In this document: one piece after another, positions 25,057 to 34,042 of the stretch | How positions within the stretch are numbered: the stretch's first letter is position 1 | How the letters are laid out: the number at the start of each line of letters is the position of its first letter | Source of the DNA: Actinomycetes bacterium | Lineage (GTDB): Bacteria > Actinomycetota > Actinomycetes > Propionibacteriales > Propionibacteriaceae | Direction of reading: 5' to 3' | Length of the DNA stretch: 46,644 bases | NCBI GenBank assembly: GCA_023443125.1 | Contig: JAEZVO010000042.1 | Span: forward strand, 1 to 46,644 | The notes under the pieces: generated by a model | What the model was told of the DNA's origin: nothing | Database searches by the model: none | What the model saw: only the letters and a program-made list of their open reading frames with translations | Position numbers and translations under genes: made by a program

Positions 25057-26042
25057 GACACGACGTCTGGTGGGCTGGGGTGATGAGCCGTAGCCACATC
25101 ACCTACGGCGTCGCCTGGCTGCGCGAGCTGCTGCGTCGCGAGCCCGGTGAGGTAGCGCTGCACATGTTCCCTGCCCGCTCCTTCCACACCTCCGAAGAGA
25201 TTTCGACGAGCCTCATCACCGCAGAGCTCGACGACCCCAGGCTCACCGTCGACCGTTGGGACGGCGTCAAGGCTCCCCGCAGCTCGAACCACTGGCTGCT
25301 TAGCACCGGCGCCGTGGGCATCAAGCCGTGGCTCCGGCTCACTGCCAAGCATCCCTTCAAGCGCCTCACCGTGGTGGTGATTGACGAGGGCCTCGGCACC
25401 TACGGCAACTGGAAGTCGCGCCACGACGCCACGCTCCGCCAGGGTGGCAAAGACCCCCAGGCGGCACTGCGCACGACAGCCGTGGAAGGCGCGACGAGGC
25501 TCCTCACCCACATCCGTTGGCCGCTGCACGTCCAAACCTCTCCCGGCCGGTGGGCGCTCAACAAGCCGGTGGCCGACGAGTTTCGTCGCATCGCCCCGGC
25601 TCCAGACCGCTCGAGCGAGCGCGTCGTGTTCCTCACCCAGCCCTGGCCCGAGGTGGGGGTCCTGTCTGAGGTACGCTACGCGGCACATGTCGAATACGTG
25701 GCCCGCGCCGTGAAGACCGCCGGGCTGGAGTTCGTCGTCGCGCCGCATCCCGGAGAGCCCGCCGGGCGCTACGCACGCTACGAAACAACGTCGACGTCCA
25801 CCCTCGCCGAATGCAATCCGCTGGTGCTGGGCGCGCGGGCCATCGTCGGGGCGTCTTCGACGGCGATGCTCAACGTGGCCGCCATTCACGGCGTCCCAGC
25901 GCTGAGGGTAGGAACTCCGGATCTCAGCCGGCTCGACTACGAAATGGCCCCCAATCAGCAGTCGTTACTGGGGCAATACGCCGCGCCGAGCGTTACAGCA
26001 GCTGAACTTGGGCGTAGGCTATCGCAAGGTTTCGGGCGCTAA
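25053..26042 (+). CDS. Putative nonulosonic acid (pseudaminic acid) transferase, sialyltransferase-like
   Basis: From the GTG at 25053, which overlaps the previous stop by four bases, this is a 329-residue protein. It carries in order the three short motifs shared by bacterial sialyl- and polysialyltransferases: Asp111-Glu112-Gly113 (D/E-D/E-G, catalytic base), His232-Pro233 (binds the CMP donor) and Ser268-Ser269. The spacing fits a GT-B fold. There is no signal peptide or membrane helix, so it acts in the cytoplasm. This window encodes a whole CMP-pseudaminic acid pathway and no other obvious CMP-sugar transferase, so transfer of pseudaminic acid to the growing glycan is the best guess. The motif match was made by eye. 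GTG 25050 is an equal start option. Confidence 0.65.
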   Translation: MRHDVWWAGVMSRSHITYGVAWLRELLRREPGEVALHMFPARSFHTSEEISTSLITAELDDPRLTVDRWDGVKAPRSSNHWLLSTGAVGIKPWLRLTAKHPFKRLTVVVIDEGLGTYGNWKSRHDATLRQGGKDPQAALRTTAVEGATRLLTHIRWPLHVQTSPGRWALNKPVADEFRRIAPAPDRSSERVVFLTQPWPEVGVLSEVRYAAHVEYVARAVKTAGLEFVVAPHPGEPAGRYARYETTSTSTLAECNPLVLGARAIVGASSTAMLNVAAIHGVPALRVGTPDLSRLDYEMAPNQQSLLGQYAAPSVTAAELGRRLSQGFGR

Positions 26043-26075
26043 GCCCACCGGAAAAAGTGTTGGAAGAGGCCAGAT

Positions 26076-26873
26076 TTGTCGACTGTGAAACGTCTCTGGG
26101 AGGAGCGCAAGGTGTTGCGACTCCTCGTGAAGCGTGACCTTCGCGTGCGATATTCGCAGAGCGTAATCGGTTACCTCTGGACGGTGCTCGATCCGCTCGC
26201 CACGGCCCTCATCTACTTCATGATCTTCGTGGTGATCTTTGAGCGCCGCGATGCTGGTCATACGCCGTACTTCTTGTTCCTCCTAGCGGGGCTGCTGCCA
26301 TGGCAGTGGTTCAACGCCTCGGTGAACGAATCCATGCGCGCGCTCATCGCTGAACAACAGCTAGTGAAGTCGACGCAGCTACCACGCGAAATTTGGGTAG
26401 TGCGCATCGTGGCGTCCAAAGGCTTGGAATTCATCTTCTCTTTGCCGGTGTTGGTGCTCTTCACCATCGTGTACATGATCCGAGGAGAGACACACCTCGA
26501 CTGGGGGCTCCTGTTATTCCCCGTCGGAATCGCACTGTTGTTCCTACTCATCACTGGTTTCGGCCTCTTCCTGGCCCCGCTCACGGTGATGATGTTCGAC
26601 ATCCAGCCGACAGTACGCATCTTCCTGCGCGTCTACTTCTACATGACCCCGATCATCTTCAACCTTGAAAAGCTCGACAAGCTCCAAGGCTGGCAGTGGG
26701 TGTTCCAGATCAACCCACTAGCGGGCATCCTCGAGCTGTTCCGGGCGGGTTTCTTCCAGAATCCCGTGCGGTGGAACGTCGTGGGCGTTTCGGTGCTCGG
26801 CACACTCTTGATCTTGGGTATCGGGGTGTGGACGTTCAAGCGCCTGGAACGAACCGTGCTGAAGGAGATTTGA
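26076..26873 (+). CDS. ABC-2 polysaccharide exporter, membrane subunit (Wzm/TagG type)
   Basis: This 265-residue protein has about six membrane segments. It begins with the amphipathic L-V-K-R-D-L-R-V-R-Y-S-Q-S-V-I-G-Y-L-W signature of polysaccharide-export permeases. It would move lipid-linked glycan across the membrane with the ATPase encoded next. The start is TTG at 26076, with GGAAGAGG six bases upstream; GTG 26085 is the alternative but is too far from that site. The stop overlaps the ATPase start (TGATG). Confidence 0.88.
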   Translation: MSTVKRLWEERKVLRLLVKRDLRVRYSQSVIGYLWTVLDPLATALIYFMIFVVIFERRDAGHTPYFLFLLAGLLPWQWFNASVNESMRALIAEQQLVKSTQLPREIWVVRIVASKGLEFIFSLPVLVLFTIVYMIRGETHLDWGLLLFPVGIALLFLLITGFGLFLAPLTVMMFDIQPTVRIFLRVYFYMTPIIFNLEKLDKLQGWQWVFQINPLAGILELFRAGFFQNPVRWNVVGVSVLGTLLILGIGVWTFKRLERTVLKEI

Positions 26874-27625
26874 TGTCCGACGTGGTGATCTCCGCGCAGA
26901 ACGCCGGCATCGAGTTCCTGCGTTCCAGGAAGCGTCAGCTCTCCTGGCGCGAACTCATCTTCAAGCGTAAAGCGACGGGCGACCGTTCCACCTTCTGGCC
27001 GCTGCGCAACGTGAGCTTCGACATCACCGCTGGCGAGGCGGTCGGCCTCGTCGGTGCGAACGGCGAGGGAAAGTCGACGCTGCTGAAGATGATCGCTGGG
27101 GTACTCCTCCCGGACGAAGGCACCGTCGAGGTGCACGGCGGCGTGGCCCCCATGATTGAGCTCACGGGCGGGTTCGTGGGCGATCTCGCGGCCCGCGAGA
27201 ACATCTACCTCACCGCTGGTCTGCACGGGCTCAGCAAGGAAGAGATCGACGAGAAGTTCGAGGAGATCGTCGACTTTGCCGGTCCGCAGGTGCGTGATGG
27301 CCTCGACGTACCCTTCCGGCATTTTTCCTCAGGCATGAAGGTGCGCCTGGGGTTCTCTGTGATCACACAACTCGACCAGCCCATCGTGCTCGTCGACGAA
27401 GTACTTGCCGTGGGCGACAAAGCATTCCGCGAGAAGTGCTACCAGCGGATGGAAGATCTACTCAGCACTGGCAAGACGCTGTTCCTGGTGTCGCACTCGG
27501 AGGCCGACTTGAAACGCTTTTGCACGCGCGGGCTGTACCTGCGTGGCGGGGGGCTCCACATGGACGGCGAAATGCTCGATGTGATCGGGGCCTACAACGA
27601 AGACATCGAAAAGCAGATGCCCTGA
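26873..27625 (+). CDS. ABC-2 polysaccharide exporter, ATPase subunit (Wzt/TagH type)
   Basis: This 250-residue ATPase has Walker A G61-A-N-G-E-G-K67-S-T, signature F-S-S-G-M-K, Walker B I-V-L-V-D-E and the switch His in V-S-H-S. The N-terminal extension before W-P-L-R-N-V-S-F is typical of Wzt/TagH. It lacks the C-terminal carbohydrate-binding domain found in Wzt proteins that recognise a capped chain end, so export is probably not gated by a terminal cap. Its ATG overlaps the permease stop. It sits beside a Wzx-type flippase four genes further on, so the locus holds two export routes. Confidence 0.9.
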   Translation: MSDVVISAQNAGIEFLRSRKRQLSWRELIFKRKATGDRSTFWPLRNVSFDITAGEAVGLVGANGEGKSTLLKMIAGVLLPDEGTVEVHGGVAPMIELTGGFVGDLAARENIYLTAGLHGLSKEEIDEKFEEIVDFAGPQVRDGLDVPFRHFSSGMKVRLGFSVITQLDQPIVLVDEVLAVGDKAFREKCYQRMEDLLSTGKTLFLVSHSEADLKRFCTRGLYLRGGGLHMDGEMLDVIGAYNEDIEKQMP

Positions 27626-27711
27626 GCGTCGCGCTCCGCTGCCTCTCGTCCTCCAGCGTGGCCGGATATGCTTCGCAGTAGCTTGGTGTTGGCTTGTAGG
27701 AAGGAACGAGT

Positions 27712-29013
27712 GTGAAGATCGCGGTCATTGCTCTCGGTAAGATCGGTCTGCCTCTGGCCGTCCAGTTCGCGTCGATGGGCCACGACGTCGTTGGCGTCGA
27801 TGTGCAGCAGTCCGTGGTGGATCAGGTCAATGCTGGGCGCGAGCCGTTCCCCGGTGAAGCGCACCTGCAGGAGAAGCTGCAGGAGCTCGTCCCGGCGGGC
27901 AAGCTGCGCGCCACCACCGACTACTCCGACGCGATCCCCGGCGCAGATGCGATCGTGATCGTCGTGCCATTGTTCGTCGACGACGACACCTGGCAGCCTG
28001 ACTTCGGCTGGATGGAATCCGCGACGCGCAGCTTCGCCGAGCATCTCTCCCCCGGCACGCTCATCTCCTACGAGACGACGCTGCCCGTCGGCACCACACG
28101 CGACCGCTGGAAGCCGATGATCGAAGACATCTCCGGCCTCACAGAAGGCAAGGACTTCCACCTCGTGTTCTCCCCCGAGCGCGTCCTCACCGGGCGCGTC
28201 TTCGAAGATTTGCGCAAGTACCCGAAGCTCGTCGGCGGGCTCAGCCCAGAAGGCACGCGTCGCGGCATCGAGTTCTACGAGCAGGTGCTCACGTTCGACG
28301 AACGCCCCGACCTCCCGCAGGGCAACGGCGTGTGGGACATGGGCACCGCCGAGACCGCCGAGATGGCGAAACTCGCCGAGACCACCTACCGCGACGTCAA
28401 CATCGGGCTGGCCAACCAGTTCGGCAAGTTCGCTGCCGCTAACGGCATCGACGTGCACAAGGTGATCGACGCCTCCAATTCGCAGCCCTACAGCCACATC
28501 CACCGCCCGGGCATCGCCGTCGGCGGCCACTGCATCCCCGTCTACCCGCGGCTCTACCTGTACACCGACCTGGAAGCGACGATCGTCCGCACCGCACGCG
28601 AGGCCAACATGACGATGCCCGAGTATGCGGTCGGCCTCGCGGAGGGGGCGCTCGGCTCACTCGAGGGCCGCACCGTCGTCGTGCTCGGCGCCTCCTACCG
28701 TGGCCGGGTGAAGGAGACGGCCTTCTCCGGCGTGTTCCCGACGGTCGAGGCGCTGCAGGCCAGAGGCGCGCATGTGTTGGTACACGATCCGATGTTCTCC
28801 GACGATGAACTCGCTGGGTACGGCTTCGACGCCTACCACGTGGGTGAACCGGCCGACGTCGCCATCGTGCAAGCCGACCACCCGGAATACAAGGAGTTCA
28901 TACCTGCCGACCTGCCGAGGCTACAGGTCGTCGTCGACGGTCGGGGCATGCTGGACAGCGCGAAGTGGGAAGGCGTGCGCTTCTTCCGCGTCGGCGACGG
29001 GTCACGTCGATGA
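27712..29013 (+). CDS. UDP-N-acetylhexosamine 6-dehydrogenase (WbpA-like)
   Basis: This NAD-dependent nucleotide-sugar dehydrogenase has 433 residues and a GTG start with AAGGA upstream. The N-terminal Rossmann motif is A-L-G-K-I-G-L-P. The catalytic Cys274 sits in G-G-H-C-I-P-V-Y-P. E-T-T-L-P-V-G-T-T and S-P-E-R-V-L-T-G-R favour the UDP-HexNAc group (WbpA/WecC) over UDP-glucose dehydrogenase. Together with the WbpB-, WbpE- and WbpD-like genes at 40.3-43.0 kb it would turn UDP-GlcNAc into UDP-GlcNAc3NAcA, a diacetamido-glucuronic acid. It overlaps the next gene by four bases. GlcNAc versus ManNAc substrate is not decided by sequence alone. Confidence 0.85.
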   Translation: MKIAVIALGKIGLPLAVQFASMGHDVVGVDVQQSVVDQVNAGREPFPGEAHLQEKLQELVPAGKLRATTDYSDAIPGADAIVIVVPLFVDDDTWQPDFGWMESATRSFAEHLSPGTLISYETTLPVGTTRDRWKPMIEDISGLTEGKDFHLVFSPERVLTGRVFEDLRKYPKLVGGLSPEGTRRGIEFYEQVLTFDERPDLPQGNGVWDMGTAETAEMAKLAETTYRDVNIGLANQFGKFAAANGIDVHKVIDASNSQPYSHIHRPGIAVGGHCIPVYPRLYLYTDLEATIVRTAREANMTMPEYAVGLAEGALGSLEGRTVVVLGASYRGRVKETAFSGVFPTVEALQARGAHVLVHDPMFSDDELAGYGFDAYHVGEPADVAIVQADHPEYKEFIPADLPRLQVVVDGRGMLDSAKWEGVRFFRVGDGSRR

Positions 29014-30116
29014 CCGATTCCATCGACGCTCGGGTGGCGCATCTCTCGACGCTGCACCCCCCGCGGGACAACCGGATCTTCAACAAGGAGTGCTGTTCGC
29101 TGGCCGCCTCCAGGGTGGACACGTGGTTCCTGGGAGCGCAGGAGCGCGACGAGGTCGTCGACGGTGTGCACATCGTCGGGCTCGGCACCGCGAGTGGCGT
29201 CGTCGGTCGGTTGAAGGCGCAGTGGCGCGCACTCCGCGCGCTCAACCGCGTGCGTCCGCAGCTGGTGCACGTGCACGATCCCGAGCTGATCCCCATGGTG
29301 TGGCTGTGGAAGACGCTGCGGCGCAAGGCCGCCATCTACGACGCGCACGAGGACCTCGTCGGGCAAATGGATGACAAGCCGTACATCCCGAAGCTGCTGC
29401 ATCCGCTGGCGATGCTACTCGCCAAGGGCCTCGTGAAGCTGGCCGACAAGGGATTCGACGGCATCGTCGCCGCCACCGAACACATTGCTTCTCTCTACTC
29501 CCACCCGAACAAGGCCGTCGTCCACAACTACCCGTACCTGAAGGACTACCCGGCCTCCACCGCCGAGCATGTGCCGGGCCGGGTGGTCTACGTCGGGATG
29601 CTGTCGCAGGGCAGGCAGGTGGACGTGATGATCGACGCGGTGCGGAAGGTGCCGGGCGCGACGTTGCTCGTCGCGGGCAAAGCCGACGCCGACATCGCAC
29701 TGCTGCTCGCATCCGACGATCCGCGCATCGACTATCGCGGCATGCTCCCCTCCTCGGAGGTTCCCGAGATCGTCGCTTCTGGCTCGATCGGGCTGGTGTT
29801 CCTGAAGCCGCTGGGCAACTACGTCGACTCCCTGCCGACGAAGCTGTTCGAGTACATGGCGGCCGGCATTCCCGCGGTGGTAAGCGACTTCGCGTGGCTG
29901 CGCCGCATCCTGGGCAGCCACGACTGCTGCGTGTTCGTCGACACCTCCACCGCCGACGCGCCCGCTGAGGCCATCGCAGCACTGGTGGCGAACCCGGAGC
30001 GCGCGGCTGAGATGGGCCGACGGGGTCGTGCGGCCATCGAGGAGGAGTTCAACTTCGAGGCGGAGGTGCCAACGCTGCTCGAGGTCACCGCACGGGCGGC
30101 TCGTCGGGCGCGATGA
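29010..30116 (+). CDS. Family 4 glycosyltransferase
   Basis: This is a 368-residue GT-B transferase starting at the ATG that overlaps the dehydrogenase stop (ATGA). It has H-P-P-R-D-N-R-I near the N-terminus, V-H-V-H-D-P-E-L and Y-D-A-H-E-D in the first domain. The donor-site segment L-P-T-K-L-F-E-Y-M-A-A-G-I-P is in the second. It resembles WbpH-like enzymes of O-antigen clusters. Directly after a UDP-HexNAc dehydrogenase it may use the uronic acid sugar, but this is only neighbourhood inference. It overlaps the flippase gene by four bases. Confidence 0.85.
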   Translation: MTDSIDARVAHLSTLHPPRDNRIFNKECCSLAASRVDTWFLGAQERDEVVDGVHIVGLGTASGVVGRLKAQWRALRALNRVRPQLVHVHDPELIPMVWLWKTLRRKAAIYDAHEDLVGQMDDKPYIPKLLHPLAMLLAKGLVKLADKGFDGIVAATEHIASLYSHPNKAVVHNYPYLKDYPASTAEHVPGRVVYVGMLSQGRQVDVMIDAVRKVPGATLLVAGKADADIALLLASDDPRIDYRGMLPSSEVPEIVASGSIGLVFLKPLGNYVDSLPTKLFEYMAAGIPAVVSDFAWLRRILGSHDCCVFVDTSTADAPAEAIAALVANPERAAEMGRRGRAAIEEEFNFEAEVPTLLEVTARAARRAR

Positions 30117-31396
30117 TCCGCCGGTTCAAGGAGTTTCTGAGCTCACACGAGTTCGTGGGCCACGTGCTCACCCTCATGACTGGCACGAGTGTGGCGCAGC
30201 TCCTGCCCATCCTCACCATGCCGATCCTCACCCGGATCTACTCGCAGGAGGCGGTCGGGGCTTGGGTGGTGGTGATCGCCGTCGCGGGTTTCGTTATCCC
30301 CGTCGCCAGTTGGCGCTACGACCTAGCGATCATGCTCCCCGACGATGAATCGGATGCGCGCAGGCTGGTCCAGATCGCATCACGCATCAACGTCGCGATG
30401 GCCCTCATGACCAGCATAGTGATGGTGCTGTTCGCTCCCAGGATCGCAGCGCTGTTCGATGGCATGCCGGAAGGCGCGTCTGCGTGGCTGTACGCCGTCG
30501 GGCTGATCACCTGGGCCTTCGGACAGATGGCCATCTACACCCAGTGGCTGATCCGCAACAAGCGGTTCAAACTCGTGAGCCGCAACAAGGTGTTCCAATC
30601 CACGACGGTCGCCGTCACGCAGGTGGGCCTCGGCCCCTTGCGGGCAGGCACGCTGGGGCTCGTGCTGGGCACGCTGCTTGGCCAGGTGGCGGCGCTGTGC
30701 AACCTCTGGCGTGGCGGCGGGATCCCTGAGCGCGTCGAGATGTCCAAGGAGCACACGCGACGCCTCATGCGCGAGCACCGCAGGATGCCGCTGCTCAATG
30801 CACCCAACGCGCTCATCGACGCGGTGCGCTTGCAGGGCATCACGTTGCTGATCGGCGCCACCGCTGGCGCGGCGATCGTTGGTCAGTTCGGCCTCGCGTG
30901 GATGCTGGTGCAAGCCCCGACGGCGCTCATCGCCTCAGCGTTGACGCAGGTGTTCTTCCAGCGCCTGAGCGTCACCCCGCGCGGACAGATGTCGGCGCTG
31001 GTGCGTCGGACACTGCGCACCACGCTGCTGGTGGCAGCCGTCCCGTTCCTGCTCATCTACTTTCTCGCCCCGCCCGTGCTGCCGTGGGTGCTCGGCTCAG
31101 ACTGGGCCCAGGTGGGCCTGTTCGCCGCTGCGCTGACGCCCTGGCTGTACATGAACTTCTCCACCGCTCCCTTGTCGAACCTGTTCGTGGTCGCTGGCCG
31201 GCAGGGATTGATGCTGGTGTTCGCAATCGTGTACGCCGCGACGCCGCTCGGCATCATCTGGTTCGGCCGCCACGGCGATCTCATGGGCACCGTGCAACTC
31301 ATGAGTCTTGGCCAGGCAGCGCTGCTGGCGGTGCTCATGGGGCTGGCGTTGCTCGTCGCTCGTTCCTACGACCGCGACGCGAGCAAGGCTGCATAA
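30113..31396 (+). CDS. Wzx-type polysaccharide flippase
   Basis: This 427-residue polytopic protein of the MOP flippase family has about 12 membrane segments. G-T-S-V-A-Q-L-L-P-I-L-T-M-P-I-L-T-R near residue 25 is the typical first-helix motif of oligosaccharide translocases. It should flip undecaprenyl-linked repeat units to the outside, where a Wzy polymerase joins them. Its ATG overlaps the glycosyltransferase stop. Its 3' end overlaps the convergent polymerase gene by 31 bases. Confidence 0.87.
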   Translation: MIRRFKEFLSSHEFVGHVLTLMTGTSVAQLLPILTMPILTRIYSQEAVGAWVVVIAVAGFVIPVASWRYDLAIMLPDDESDARRLVQIASRINVAMALMTSIVMVLFAPRIAALFDGMPEGASAWLYAVGLITWAFGQMAIYTQWLIRNKRFKLVSRNKVFQSTTVAVTQVGLGPLRAGTLGLVLGTLLGQVAALCNLWRGGGIPERVEMSKEHTRRLMREHRRMPLLNAPNALIDAVRLQGITLLIGATAGAAIVGQFGLAWMLVQAPTALIASALTQVFFQRLSVTPRGQMSALVRRTLRTTLLVAAVPFLLIYFLAPPVLPWVLGSDWAQVGLFAAALTPWLYMNFSTAPLSNLFVVAGRQGLMLVFAIVYAATPLGIIWFGRHGDLMGTVQLMSLGQAALLAVLMGLALLVARSYDRDASKAA

Positions 31397-32673
31397 GCTC
31401 GCAGCTGAGGCCTCGAAGCCCACGGCTCGGAGGTTGATTCCGGCGCCACACTCGTCGAGAATGTGCCTGCGCTCAGCGCCACCGACATCATGCTGAGCGA
31501 TGCGACGTGCAACCAGCCGATCGGAGAGTCGAGGAACGTCGAGTTCGCGAAGGACAGCACGAGCATCAACACGACGGAGATGCACACCGACTGCTCAGCC
31601 ACCGTCCGGCTCGTCGGCTGGGTAGCGCCGCCCGCGAAGGCCTTCAGCCGAGGCCACACAACCACGACGAGGCACGCGATGGCTATCGCAGTGGGCAGCA
31701 CCCCGTACTGCGACATCAGTTCGAAGATGCCCGCGTGCGGGTTGATGGCGCCCTGGGTGTCGTATGGGGCAGCGCCACGGGCAACCTCGGTCTCGAAGCG
31801 GCCGGCCCCCACTCCGAAGCCGAACGAGTCGGCCCACAGATGCACGCCGCTGCGGTACAAGTTGAGCCGGCCCTGCGTCGACCCCTGGCTCTCAACCTCC
31901 ACCCGCGCCCAGAATCGCGGTGAATACAGTACGACGAATCCCCCGACGGCAAGCGCGGCCGCGGCCACAACTACCAGCGCGCGTCGACCCTGCGGCCACC
32001 ATGCCCACAGAGCCCACACCAGCACCAAGGGGCTCACCAGCAACGCCAGGCGACTTCCCGAATACAGCACAAATACAGGCGTAATCGCCGCCGGCAACAG
32101 CATGAGCATGCGGACGACGCGACGTTCGGCAACGCCCGCCAGCGCCACAAGCTGGAACGCGGCCAGCGTGATGAAGTAGGCGAACAGGTTTGGGTTGACG
32201 AAGAAGGACGCGATGTCCTGCGACGCGAGCCGGATGTGCTCGGGCGAACCCTCGAGATAGTTGGGCAGGCGGGCTCCGGTGACGATCTCGACGACGGCAG
32301 GTACGCAGGCGACCACCCAGGCCAGCCCCCAACCTGCGGCGAAGGCCCGATGCGTGCGCAGTGTTGCGGGTTCCAAGGTGAGCGCCGCCACCGTCATGAG
32401 GCCCAGCCCGATGCTCATCAACTCGGCGAAGCCTGCGTGGCTGTACGGCTGAAAGAATCCCCAACCCACCCAGGCGAGCGCAAGCACCACAGCGACCACG
32501 CTTTGCGGGGAGGGTGTGTCGCGAAGGCGCAGCAGCGCAAGCGCTACGAGCAGCACCCCCACTGGACGCGCAGGTGCGATCCCGGCCACGGTGACGAAGC
32601 TGCCCAGAGCGGCAGCCAACGGCATGCACAGCAGCACCAAGCGGAATGCTACGTCCAGGCCGCGTTCGGTCAC
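31366..32673 (-). CDS. O-antigen polymerase/ligase-type membrane protein (Wzy family)
   Basis: From the GTG at 32673 this is a 435-residue protein with about 11-12 membrane helices. It has the family's large outer loop, with N-P-N-L-F-A-Y, then Y-S-G-S-R-L-A-L in a following helix (the S-R motif of the Wzy_C domain) and N-P-H-A-G-I-F-E-L-M-S-Q-Y-G before the last helices. It would polymerise flipped repeat units or ligate the polymer to an acceptor. The upstream in-frame extension lies in the divergent promoter region and is not membrane-like, so I rejected the longer start. It faces the chain-length gene across about 100 bases. Polymerase and ligase cannot be told apart by sequence. Confidence 0.8.
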   Translation of the reverse strand: MTERGLDVAFRLVLLCMPLAAALGSFVTVAGIAPARPVGVLLVALALLRLRDTPSPQSVVAVVLALAWVGWGFFQPYSHAGFAELMSIGLGLMTVAALTLEPATLRTHRAFAAGWGLAWVVACVPAVVEIVTGARLPNYLEGSPEHIRLASQDIASFFVNPNLFAYFITLAAFQLVALAGVAERRVVRMLMLLPAAITPVFVLYSGSRLALLVSPLVLVWALWAWWPQGRRALVVVAAAALAVGGFVVLYSPRFWARVEVESQGSTQGRLNLYRSGVHLWADSFGFGVGAGRFETEVARGAAPYDTQGAINPHAGIFELMSQYGVLPTAIAIACLVVVVWPRLKAFAGGATQPTSRTVAEQSVCISVVLMLVLSFANSTFLDSPIGWLHVASLSMMSVALSAGTFSTSVAPESTSEPWASRPQLRAYAALLASRS

Positions 32674-32775
32674 GGTCGAGCAGTCTACTCGTTGAAACTG
32701 TCGACGCTGCTCGGCGCGACGTCGGCACCACGGACCGAGTAGCCTGAAGCACACGTCTGAACTGACAGGAGACCG

Positions 32776-34038
32776 ATGTTGCACACCCACCTCGTCACCG
32801 CGCGGCGGTTCGCCTTCTCAGCCGTGCTCGTCGCGGTGGCGGCGATGATCGTGGCGCTCCTCGCGGGATTTGTACTGTTCCGACCCGTGTGGAAGGGGTC
32901 AGCGACGATCCAGACCCAGCTCGTTGGCAGCGAGTCCGGTGAGACGGGGTACGATCTGGCATCTGCCACGGAGCTCATCAGCACAGCGCAGACGCTGCTC
33001 CAGTCTCCGCGGGTGATGGGCCCAGCGGGAGCGAAACTCAATCCACCGGTGAGCGCAGCAGTGCTCGCCAACCGTGTTGAGCTCAGTGCCCCACCCACGA
33101 GCCTCGTAATGGTGCTGCAGACGAGCGCGACGAGCACGTCGGAGGCAGAGGCGACGGTACGCGCCATCGCCGAGCAGTTTCGCGAGGAGCTCGATGCCGT
33201 GCCGCTGCGCTCCTCGGATGGCCGGGTGACGCTGGAGTGGCGTTCGGTTGACTACCAGGTAGAGCCGGACGCCACCGCTCAGGTGGGGGCCGCGCAGCGC
33301 GCGGGGTCGGCGGCGCTGGCGGGTGTGCTCGTCGGGTTGGCGTACCTCATCGCACGCGTTGCGCTCGACGGCACTGTGCGCTCGCACCGGCACGTGGCAG
33401 ACATCACCGACGACTCCATTGTGGCTGTCGTAAATCCGGAGCCGACACCTGCGCAGGCCGATCTCCTGGCGGGCGCCATGCGGTTCCTCGTCCCTCGCGA
33501 CGTGGCGCAGCCGGTGCTCGGTGTCGCGGCCATCACCGACGCACATCGTTCGGCAGCCCTCGTTCAGGCGCTCGGCGACGCCCTGCGTCGGCAAGGAACC
33601 GACGCGTTGGTGGTCGATGCGGACCTGCGCGGAGCACCGCTCGGCGATGCCCAGGCGGGGTTCGTCGACGTGTTGCTCGGGGGCGATGCCAGCCCACGCG
33701 ACGGCGTGCTGCCCGCGGGCAAGACTCCTCCGAACGCCATGGAGCTGCTCGCAGGCGCCGACTGGGAGGCCGTCACCGCGTCGCTTCGTCACGACGGGGT
33801 GACGCTCGTCAACTGCGCCCCCCTGGCGCGCACCTCCGACGGAGCCGTGGTAGCCAGCCGCTGCGACGCGGTGCTGCTCGTCGTCGCGGAGGACCATGAT
33901 CGTCGAGGCGACCTGGCCGAGGCGAGGGCATTGTTGGCTGCGCTGGATACGCAGGTGGCGGGCATCGTGTACGAGAGCTCTCGGCCGGTGAAGGCGGCGT
34001 CGGCCTACGACGTGGGTGCGACAGCGCTCGGCCGCTGA
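32776..34038 (+). CDS. Chain-length regulator (Wzz/CapA type) with degenerate tyrosine-kinase domain
   Basis: This 420-residue protein has a membrane helix at ~14-36, an extracellular coiled region to ~170 and a second helix at ~176-197, the layout of polysaccharide co-polymerases. Residues ~245-400 follow the fold of the fused cytoplasmic BY-kinase domain. Walker A is lost (I-T-D-A-H-R-S at about 253-259 in place of a G-K-S/T loop). The A' strand V-V-D-A-D-L-R-G (279-286) and a Walker B-like A-V-L-L-V-V strand remain. I see no Tyr cluster at the C-terminus. It is likely a structural or sensing partner of the polymerase and not an active kinase. AGGAG precedes the ATG. Confidence 0.8.
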   Translation: MLHTHLVTARRFAFSAVLVAVAAMIVALLAGFVLFRPVWKGSATIQTQLVGSESGETGYDLASATELISTAQTLLQSPRVMGPAGAKLNPPVSAAVLANRVELSAPPTSLVMVLQTSATSTSEAEATVRAIAEQFREELDAVPLRSSDGRVTLEWRSVDYQVEPDATAQVGAAQRAGSAALAGVLVGLAYLIARVALDGTVRSHRHVADITDDSIVAVVNPEPTPAQADLLAGAMRFLVPRDVAQPVLGVAAITDAHRSAALVQALGDALRRQGTDALVVDADLRGAPLGDAQAGFVDVLLGGDASPRDGVLPAGKTPPNAMELLAGADWEAVTASLRHDGVTLVNCAPLARTSDGAVVASRCDAVLLVVAEDHDRRGDLAEARALLAALDTQVAGIVYESSRPVKAASAYDVGATALGR

Positions 34039-34042
34039 GCAA

